Shown here: positions 57,980 to 64,000 of the stretch, piece by piece | Position numbering within the stretch: position 1 is the stretch's first letter | Layout: the number at the start of each line of letters is the position of its first letter | Assembly: GCF_004771005.1 (NCBI RefSeq) | Contig: NZ_RQHV01000043.1 | Location: 269,607-333,606 of the forward strand | DNA from: Leptospira ilyithenensis | Lineage (GTDB): Bacteria > Spirochaetota > Leptospiria > Leptospirales > Leptospiraceae | Reading direction: 5' to 3' | DNA length: 64,000 nt | The notes under the pieces: model-generated | What the model was told of the DNA's origin: nothing | What the model saw: the letters and a program-made list of their open reading frames with translations, nothing else | The model's database searches: none | Program-made: the position numbers and the translations under genes

Positions 57980-59533
57980 TTAGTTTTGGACTTGTTTTTT
58001 GGTTTTTGGCCAGAGGATCTTTTCTTCTCTCAATTTTTTCTTTTCTAAAACATCTGCTAGACGATAGCGGATGGCCATATCAATTCTTTCTCTCGTATGG
58101 GAAGGAAATTTCCCGAAGGCATCACGGATCTCTTCCTGTTGTAAAGTCAGAATAATATTTTCCACAGTCTTCTCCGCTAGAAAATCCCCATCCCCTTTTT
58201 TGGAGATTTTTTTCCATTCATCAATGGCCTGATACAATAACTTGTCATCTCCTTTAAGAATCCCTGATTCCCAAAGGATCCTGCCTTTTTCAAAGAGAGC
58301 ATCCTGAAGACGATAACCATTCGGAGTATTTTGGATCAAACTGTCGATGATTTGCAATCGCTTGTTTGTATAAGCCGCTTCCGCATCGGAAAAAGATCTG
58401 ATCTTTTTTTCACGTAAGATCGGTTTGTATTTTTCAACAACCCTGCGAATGGTTTCCACTCTCAGTTCTTTTTTTCTTTCTTCGGAATAAGTTTGATAAA
58501 GTGATTCGTTTTGAAAATAAACATTCAAGGCTCTGCCTTGGATCTCGTAAATATTTTCTATCGTGAAAAGGATTTCGGTTCCGGTCTTTGTTCCCAAATG
58601 TTCGGACAAAAGCGCCATCATCTGTTTGAGAAAATCTTCTTTGTTCAGGTTCTCTTGGAAATAATCGACTGCAAAGTAAGTGGGATCATTGCTGAATGTA
58701 TAAGCCAGTCTTTGCAAATTTTCATAATAGAGATCTCTCACAAATGTGGAAAGATCTCCTTTGTTCACATCATACCCTAGAAAACGGGAGATAAATTCGT
58801 TTAGTTGTTTTTCCTTCGATTGTTTCAGGCTCTGATCCAGGTATCTGGAACGTTCTTCCTTTGGCATTTGCAAAGGAGATCGTGGAGGTTTTTCACCTTC
58901 CAAAGACAAACGCATTGTAATGGGAGGAGATTCTTCTTCCCCTTTTCTGAATTCTTCTATGATTCTGTTTCTTTCCTTATGAACCGCCAAACTGTCTTCG
59001 GCTTCTTCAATGTCCACTTTAAAAGGTTCGCGTATACTGTGTAAGGTGGGAAAAACTTCCTTTACGATGATATCTTCGTAGTCTCTTTCCCGTTTGATAT
59101 AGGAGTCGGAAATTCCCGAAGAAGGAACGATCGAATCCAAATCATTTTTGAAGTTTTTGCGAAGATCGGAGGTGGATTCGAGATCTTTGACAAGCTTATC
59201 CCATTGTCCTCCCTCGTATTTGCCTTTTGCAAATCCTTCGTTTTTACCCTTTTCTCCTTCGCCTTCCTCTTCTCCCTCGTCACTTTCTCCGTCTTGGTCT
59301 CTTTTTTTGTCACCTTCCAGCTGGTTTCCCATTTCGAAAACGAGCTCCGTTTCCTTTGTTTCTTCCGTATCATAAATCCAACTAGGTCCGCAAATTGTGA
59401 GTCCGTAAGGAGACTGCGATTCGTTGTACGACCATATAGCAATAGTTATATGAATCGAAACGGAAAGATAGGCCGCAAAAAACAATCTGTTTGCGTAGAA
59501 GAATTTAACGAAATTTCCAAACATAGAACACAA
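57980..59533 (-). CDS. Single-TM hypothetical protein with long coiled-coil-like region
   Basis: This is a 517-aa protein with one N-terminal membrane helix (residues about 17-35). A Glu/Gly/Lys-rich low-complexity segment runs about residues 72-110, and long charged helical regions follow. Near the end are TPR-like helices (YRLQDALFEKGRILWESGIL). No family was recognised. The start lies inside the 3' end of lnt (29-base overlap), so it is translated from the same message. Confidence 0.65.
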   Translation of the reverse strand: MCSMFGNFVKFFYANRLFFAAYLSVSIHITIAIWSYNESQSPYGLTICGPSWIYDTEETKETELVFEMGNQLEGDKKRDQDGESDEGEEEGEGEKGKNEGFAKGKYEGGQWDKLVKDLESTSDLRKNFKNDLDSIVPSSGISDSYIKRERDYEDIIVKEVFPTLHSIREPFKVDIEEAEDSLAVHKERNRIIEEFRKGEEESPPITMRLSLEGEKPPRSPLQMPKEERSRYLDQSLKQSKEKQLNEFISRFLGYDVNKGDLSTFVRDLYYENLQRLAYTFSNDPTYFAVDYFQENLNKEDFLKQMMALLSEHLGTKTGTEILFTIENIYEIQGRALNVYFQNESLYQTYSEERKKELRVETIRRVVEKYKPILREKKIRSFSDAEAAYTNKRLQIIDSLIQNTPNGYRLQDALFEKGRILWESGILKGDDKLLYQAIDEWKKISKKGDGDFLAEKTVENIILTLQQEEIRDAFGKFPSHTRERIDMAIRYRLADVLEKKKLREEKILWPKTKKQVQN

Positions 59534-61271
59534 AAAAGGATCCGGAGACTGTCAAAAATAACCAAAGTAGAAGATTTCCGTATCTTCTATAGAATGTTTC
59601 ATAACCCGGGATCACGGAAACAGTTCCGCGTAAAAAAGCGGAAGAGTCGAGAGGTGTAAATTCGTCTTTTATATTTCTACCCAAATGGTCGGTAAAAACG
59701 GATGTGCCTGAGTTTGTGGAGCGAACGATCCATTTTCTAAACTCAATGGCGCGCATTCTTCCCAAGGTATGATGTTGGTAAGTTTCAACCGAGTTTCCAT
59801 ACCATTTATCGTTTGTTACATTGACAATAAAATCCGGATCTCCCTGAAATGTACGGACGAACTCAGGGATGATCACTTCGTAACAGATCAATGGCAAAAA
59901 ACTACCTGCTTGTTTTTCCGAAATCGCTTCCTTACCGTAATAATCTTTCACCGCCTTGGGGCTAAAATTGGCAGTATCAAACCAATGAAGCGGAGAAAGA
60001 GGAGTCGCAGAAGACATGGCCGTTTCCATATAAGGAATGAGAGAGAGTGACTTGCCCGATTCGAATCTTCCGGTTTGCCCTGAAAGAGAATACATCCACT
60101 CGAAAGGCATGTATTCTCCGAAGATCAGAAGATAAACTTTCTGATAACTTCCTTTGCGGTCCGCATTCGGTCCGATAAGTGCCGAGGAATTATAACTTCT
60201 CAGATTGTCTCGGGTGCGAATACCGTCTTTAAAATCCACATCCAATTCATTATAAAATACATTCGCTTTGTGACGAAGCGCAAGTATGTTCATCATGGAT
60301 TCGAAACGATCCCAATAGAGTCTGGTCGCTTTGGTTTCTTCCGTTTCATGAGTGGAAAAGAAGGGAACACCTGACTCAGGTAATACGATCAAATCGATTT
60401 TGTCTTTGCCGGCGCCCTGTATGGCAAGATTGTCAATCCGTTCCATGAGTAAGTTGATTTCTTCCGCAACGCTTCTACCGTCCCGAAACTCCAAAGGAGC
60501 ATTCGGCTGAATGATCAAAACTTCTTTTGTGCCGAGCGGTTTTACATTCTCCCATTTATAAAATAAATAGGCGCCGCTCGTCCAAAATCCGAAAAAAACA
60601 AGAAAGACCGAACCGAGACCGAAGACGATCTTTCTCTTTCTCGTTTTGTCCTTTCCGGTTGTAAAAAGATAGTTCCAAACTTTTTTCCAACGTTTGGGTT
60701 TCAAAGATTGGAATAAAAAATAGGAAAATAGAAATAACAGAACACTCAGTCCGTAGGCACTCACATACTCTGCGTTTTGCGATAGGATATGATTTTCCCC
60801 TACTACATTTCCCCAATACCAGGGAAATACCTGGGGTGTAAAAAATTCGGAGAATAAAACGGCGGCTCCTGCAAGCCAGGGAAAAAATTTTCCTACCTTT
60901 TTTACAAGAAAGGAAAAGCTAACGAGAAAAACCGGAAACTTGAAATTTAAAATGATGGCTGATATAAGAAAGATGGGACCTGCCAAAAACCAGGGAAACC
61001 CACCGAATACGGTGACCATATGGTAGATCCAATGAAAGGAAAAACTGTAAAATACAAGAGCAAACCCGAATCCGTGCCAGATGAGTTTTTTCCATTCCCC
61101 ACGGTATTTTTTTTCGATATAAAAAAGGCCGAGGGGAGCGATCCAAACCAGATAAGATTGGGAAAAAGGAGCGAAAGCAAATGTGGAAAACCCTGCGGTT
61201 ACCACATAACAGAGTATTGCAATGAAACCCTCACGGGTAGAGAAGTAACGAAAGAAAGACTTCATATACAA
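59505..61271 (-). CDS. lnt: Apolipoprotein N-acyltransferase
   Basis: This is a 588-aa membrane enzyme that adds the third fatty acid to lipoprotein N-termini. About six or seven membrane helices fill the first 230 residues, and one helix closes the chain. The nitrilase-like domain has the Glu in IVLPESGVPFF, the Lys in SYQKVYLLIFGEYMPFEW, and the Cys in PLICYEVIIPEF, the Glu-Lys-Cys triad. NVTNDKWYGNSVETYQHH is typical for Lnt. Spirochaete lipoproteins such as the PotD-like protein here would be substrates. Confidence 0.93.
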   Translation of the reverse strand: MYMKSFFRYFSTREGFIAILCYVVTAGFSTFAFAPFSQSYLVWIAPLGLFYIEKKYRGEWKKLIWHGFGFALVFYSFSFHWIYHMVTVFGGFPWFLAGPIFLISAIILNFKFPVFLVSFSFLVKKVGKFFPWLAGAAVLFSEFFTPQVFPWYWGNVVGENHILSQNAEYVSAYGLSVLLFLFSYFLFQSLKPKRWKKVWNYLFTTGKDKTRKRKIVFGLGSVFLVFFGFWTSGAYLFYKWENVKPLGTKEVLIIQPNAPLEFRDGRSVAEEINLLMERIDNLAIQGAGKDKIDLIVLPESGVPFFSTHETEETKATRLYWDRFESMMNILALRHKANVFYNELDVDFKDGIRTRDNLRSYNSSALIGPNADRKGSYQKVYLLIFGEYMPFEWMYSLSGQTGRFESGKSLSLIPYMETAMSSATPLSPLHWFDTANFSPKAVKDYYGKEAISEKQAGSFLPLICYEVIIPEFVRTFQGDPDFIVNVTNDKWYGNSVETYQHHTLGRMRAIEFRKWIVRSTNSGTSVFTDHLGRNIKDEFTPLDSSAFLRGTVSVIPGYETFYRRYGNLLLWLFLTVSGSFFVFYVWKFR

Positions 61272-61289
61272 TACTCTGACAACAAATGA

Positions 61290-62321
61290 TTACGATTTGT
61301 TGTAGTTATTATTACCGTTTTGAACTTTTGTGAAAATCATCTTACCTGCGGCTGTTTGGATGATGGAAGTTACGACAACTCGTACTTCTTTTCCTACCAA
61401 ATGCCCGCCGTTTTCGATGACAACCATAGTTCCGTCTTCCAGATAACCAATTCCTTGATTTTCGTCTTTACCTTCTTTGATGACGGAAATCGGAAATTCT
61501 TCACCGGGAAGAACAACCGGTTTCAGAGCATTGGCAAGGCTATTCAAGTTCAATACCCGAACACCTTGTAACTCCGCCACCTTATTCAAGTTAAAGTCGT
61601 TAGTAACTACCGCACCACCTGTGTCACGAGCCAATTTAATCAGCTTCGCATCCACTTCGCGTGTGTCGGAATAATCGGTATAAGTGATCTTTACTTCGAT
61701 GGAACCTTTGCGCTGCAATTTGTTCAACATCTCCAAACCACGACGTCCCCGAGCTCTTTTGATCGGATCGGAAGAATCGGAGATGAGTTGGATTTCGCGT
61801 AACACGAAGTTGGGAAGGATCAGAGGACCATCTAAGAAATGCGTATCCGCGATATCCAAAATTCGACCATCGATGACTACAGAAGTGTCTAGAATTTTTT
61901 CTCGGATATTGGAATGACCGGATTCTTCGAGTCCTGGAAGAGAAAAGCTCCCTCCGGAACCGCCACCAAAAATGGCAAGACCTGGTTTTTTTGCGAACGC
62001 AACACCCGCTTTTACTCCTGTAAGGAAAAACAAAAATACCAAGGCAATGCCGTGGGATTTATGTCCGTATTCGGAAAGTAAACTTGCGGGATAAGCTGCA
62101 ATCGCAACTCCCAAAAGGGAACCTAAGGAACCACAGATAAGAATGTCTGCCTTGATTTCAGGGTAGAGTTTTTTCTCACCAAACGAAAGAAAGATTCCAT
62201 AGAGAAGTACCAAACCCGACAGAGAACCAGATAGAATGAGATTCTGTGATTCTGTGTAGAGAAAGAAAAATGACGCCAAACCGACTGCAATCGAGCCGAT
62301 GGCTGCAAGGAGGTGTTTCAT
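61290..62321 (-). CDS. YacL-type PIN-TRAM domain membrane protein
   Basis: This is a 343-aa protein. Four membrane helices lie in the first 115 residues. The PIN domain (about 140-260) begins with [20 protein letters not shown] and contains the acidic residues of a ribonuclease site (Asp at [19 protein letters not shown]). The final TRAM domain (about 275-335) likely binds RNA. The gene follows carD, an arrangement seen in other bacteria. Confidence 0.88.
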   Translation of the reverse strand: MKHLLAAIGSIAVGLASFFFLYTESQNLILSGSLSGLVLLYGIFLSFGEKKLYPEIKADILICGSLGSLLGVAIAAYPASLLSEYGHKSHGIALVFLFFLTGVKAGVAFAKKPGLAIFGGGSGGSFSLPGLEESGHSNIREKILDTSVVIDGRILDIADTHFLDGPLILPNFVLREIQLISDSSDPIKRARGRRGLEMLNKLQRKGSIEVKITYTDYSDTREVDAKLIKLARDTGGAVVTNDFNLNKVAELQGVRVLNLNSLANALKPVVLPGEEFPISVIKEGKDENQGIGYLEDGTMVVIENGGHLVGKEVRVVVTSIIQTAAGKMIFTKVQNGNNNYNKS

Positions 62322-62363
62322 GACTCAAACCTTTTTAGCCAAAATTTGAGCATATACGGAAGT

Positions 62364-62942
62364 CTATTCTAAATCTAGATCATCAATTTCTTTCGGGGGA
62401 GGTGGTGGTGCCAAACCTTGCACGGAGGCGGCCAGAACATCAGAAACAATATTTCCTGCTTCTTCCTGGGGAACACCTTTACTAAGTGCAATTTCCATCT
62501 TTACTAAATTATATGCGCTCTCATATAACTTTCTCTCCATAATGGAGAGCTCTTTGCCATAAGCGCGTTTGTAAAGATTGCGGCATACATCTGCTACTTC
62601 AAATATAGAACCAGACTTAATCTTGTTCATATTGTTTTGGTAGCGAACCTTCCAGTCTTCTTCCGTATCGATTTCATCCTTTTTCAGGAGAGTGAGAACT
62701 TTTTTGATCTCTTTTTTATCAATGATCGAACGGATACCTACATCGATCGCACGTTCCACAGGGATAGAGACCTTCATCTTGGAGCCTTGAATCTCCATGA
62801 TATAACAGTCTTTTTTCTTCCCTAGAATCACTTTTTTAGCGACCTCGGTGACTTCACCTACCCCGTGGATGGGATATACTACATAGTCTCCCACCTTGAA
62901 TTTAGGCTCTTTTACTTTTTCAGTTAATTTTTTTGTTGCCAA
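62364..62942 (-). CDS. carD: CarD family RNA polymerase-binding regulator
   Basis: This 192-aa protein has the CarD/CdnL/TRCF N-terminal domain, [20 protein letters not shown], which binds the RNA polymerase beta subunit. It is followed by the helical C-terminal domain with NIWRNLYKR-type helices here reading [20 protein letters not shown]. It is thought to stabilise the open promoter complex. The end has an unusual [14 protein letters not shown] tail. The yacL-type gene is downstream with a 42-base gap. Confidence 0.93.
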   Translation of the reverse strand: MATKKLTEKVKEPKFKVGDYVVYPIHGVGEVTEVAKKVILGKKKDCYIMEIQGSKMKVSIPVERAIDVGIRSIIDKKEIKKVLTLLKKDEIDTEEDWKVRYQNNMNKIKSGSIFEVADVCRNLYKRAYGKELSIMERKLYESAYNLVKMEIALSKGVPQEEAGNIVSDVLAASVQGLAPPPPPKEIDDLDLE

Positions 62943-63026
62943 GTAAGTATAATAACTTCCGTAAATACTCTTGTCCTTAGTATAACCCGGAAAAAGGGCG
63001 ATGTCAAGGGAACTAATAAAAATAGT

Positions 63027-63668
63027 TCAGAAACGGATTGTTTTTACCAAAGCTTCCGTCTGTGCACTAGGAATACGTGTAGTGATTTTCTCCAAAGCCT
63101 CTTTTGCATCTTCCATTCTGTAGAAATAACCGGCATAAAGTTTGCCTGTGGAAGTTCTGAAGATTCTACCTTGGAGACTTGGCTCCGAAGTCATGAGATG
63201 TTTTCCCACTTGCACAGCCTCTTCGGGAGAAAAGTTTCCGATTTGCACCATATAGTTGATTTGGTCGTTCTTGGGTGGAAACTTCAAGCTGGATGGAAAA
63301 GGAGAAGATTCTTTGGAACCGGTAGATTCTTCACTGGACGCGGCCGTATCCGATTCTTTGGGTTCAAACGCCTTTCTATCGTTTTTCTCCGTCCTTTCGG
63401 ATTTGCCTACATTGGAAAAACTTTTCTCCTGACTTGCCTGAAATCCCTTTTCCTTTTGATTCAATTGGATTCCCACTACCATTCCGGATGTGAAAAGCAA
63501 AATGGCTCCGATCAAAAGTACAAATGCGGATTTGGATTTATTGGATTCGGAAGAAGGAAAGGATGAATACGAGTGAGAATGTACAGGGGAGGAATAACCT
63601 TGCGGCGATTCCTGGGAATAAGAGGTACCAGGGGACCTGAGCCTACGTGAGTAATCTATATTTTGCAT
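63027..63668 (-). CDS. SPOR-domain membrane protein
   Basis: This is a 213-aa bitopic protein. A Ser-rich cytoplasmic N-terminus is followed by one membrane helix (residues about 47-67, SAFVLLIGAILLFTSGMVVG) and a charged linker. The C-terminal SPOR domain (residues about 137-210, INYMVQIGNFSPEEAVQVG, GRIFRTSTGKLYAGYFYRM) would bind denuded peptidoglycan at division sites. It is separated from carD by 84 bases. Confidence 0.87.
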   Translation of the reverse strand: MQNIDYSRRLRSPGTSYSQESPQGYSSPVHSHSYSSFPSSESNKSKSAFVLLIGAILLFTSGMVVGIQLNQKEKGFQASQEKSFSNVGKSERTEKNDRKAFEPKESDTAASSEESTGSKESSPFPSSLKFPPKNDQINYMVQIGNFSPEEAVQVGKHLMTSEPSLQGRIFRTSTGKLYAGYFYRMEDAKEALEKITTRIPSAQTEALVKTIRF

Positions 63669-63871
63669 GGCTTTCCGAAATCTCTTTTCTTATAGAATCG
63701 GCAGACGGATCTTAAAAAACGAATCGTTTTTTTAAGGCGGAAAGGCCTAATCCGCGGGTTCTTTCCTGAGACTATTAGAATTTTCTTATAGGAAAACACA
63801 ATGCCCGCAAAGTGAACAGAAGTCAAAAAGGCGAACTTATTGGAATAAAATTTGCAGAAACGCTACGTTCG

Positions 63872-63988
63872 CTTTACAAATAGGATGTGGTGTGTTAGTT
63901 GGAACTCATTGGGTGGCGGGTGGAGTTCATCCCGTTACCCATAAGTAAGTAACTTCCACATGATTGCCGCAGATTGTAATTTGTAAAG
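63872..63988 (+). ncRNA. Long nested hairpin, candidate structured RNA
   Basis: Four nested helices can form here. P1 is CTTTACAAAT (63872-63881) with ATTTGTAAAG (63979-63988). P2 is ATGTGG (63885-63890) with CCACAT (63956-63961). P3 is GTTAGTT (63894-63900) with AAGTAAC (63947-63953), with one mismatch. P4 is GGGTGGCGGG (63911-63920) with CCCGTTACCC (63931-63940), with two G-T pairs. No protein gene was recognised in the 332-base end segment. Strand and RNA class are unknown; no terminator is visible before the window edge. Confidence 0.4.
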
Positions 63989-64000
63989 TCCCCTAGCCAA

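Noticed and set aside
63911..63940. tRNA or terminator at the GGGTGGCGGG stem
   Set aside because: No cloverleaf or TTCRA T-arm could be built and no T-tract follows the stem.

Overview
The window looks like chromosomal DNA of a Leptospira species, most likely of the saprophytic (L. biflexa-type) group. The evidence is moderately AT-rich DNA, an MBOAT acyltransferase beside a DUF1574-like partner, a FlaA-like sheath protein, an OmpL47-type repeat protein, and a giant kinase/AAA/TPR/GAF/SpoIIE protein. No rRNA or tRNA gene was recognised. The species is inferred from gene content only.

1-13.7 kb (all minus strand). One very long gene train reads from a small four-helix membrane protein through a complete F1Fo ATP synthase in the order atpB-E-F-H-A-G-D-C. 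It continues into an SLBB protein, a strongly acidic repeat protein, a GAF/degenerate-GGDEF protein, the MBOAT acyltransferase, and a DUF1574-like protein that runs off the left edge. Most junctions are a few bases or overlap. A hairpin after atpC covers the Shine-Dalgarno of the SLBB gene and could reduce translation there.

13.7-20 kb (accessory island). Three copies of a 125-175 bp element with integron attC architecture (complementary GTATAAC/GTTATAC ends and palindromic interior), plus one half-site, separate minus-strand toxin-like modules. These are a Fic protein, a 54-aa gene coupled to an ADP-ribosyltransferase-like protein, and an MqsR/MqsA-like pair with a third gene. No integrase is present. 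The island is bordered by a transposase remnant on the left. On the right is an integrase-type transposase flanked by GC-rich chains of hairpins.

20-36.4 kb. This stretch carries signalling and general metabolism genes: the 1,881-aa kinase-phosphatase fusion, an SDR oxidoreductase, a PilZ protein, ornithine aminotransferase, a metallophosphoesterase, a LOG-family protein, a chemotaxis receptor, an orphan PotD-like lipoprotein, a succinate-semialdehyde dehydrogenase, and a nucleoside deoxyribosyltransferase.

36.5-49.4 kb. Two PerR-box-like palindromes precede an exported KatG that is coupled to a high-potential iron-sulfur protein, which suggests a periplasmic peroxide-defence unit. Envelope and hypothetical genes follow: a DUF1566 lipoprotein, a TPR protein, a DUF389 protein, a SurA/PpiD-like protein with CheX, and an OmpA/TM/TPR operon. 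A deleted VapBC module sits among them with an intact-looking promoter and operator.

49.4-64 kb. This stretch holds an ABC-F ATPase, a decayed methyltransferase, an amidohydrolase-2, a GNAT, an HtrA-like protease, RdgB, a STAS protein, ComF, an OmpL47-repeat protein, a FlaA-like protein, Lnt, a YacL-type PIN-TRAM protein, CarD and a SPOR protein. The window ends with a long nested hairpin that may be a structured RNA.
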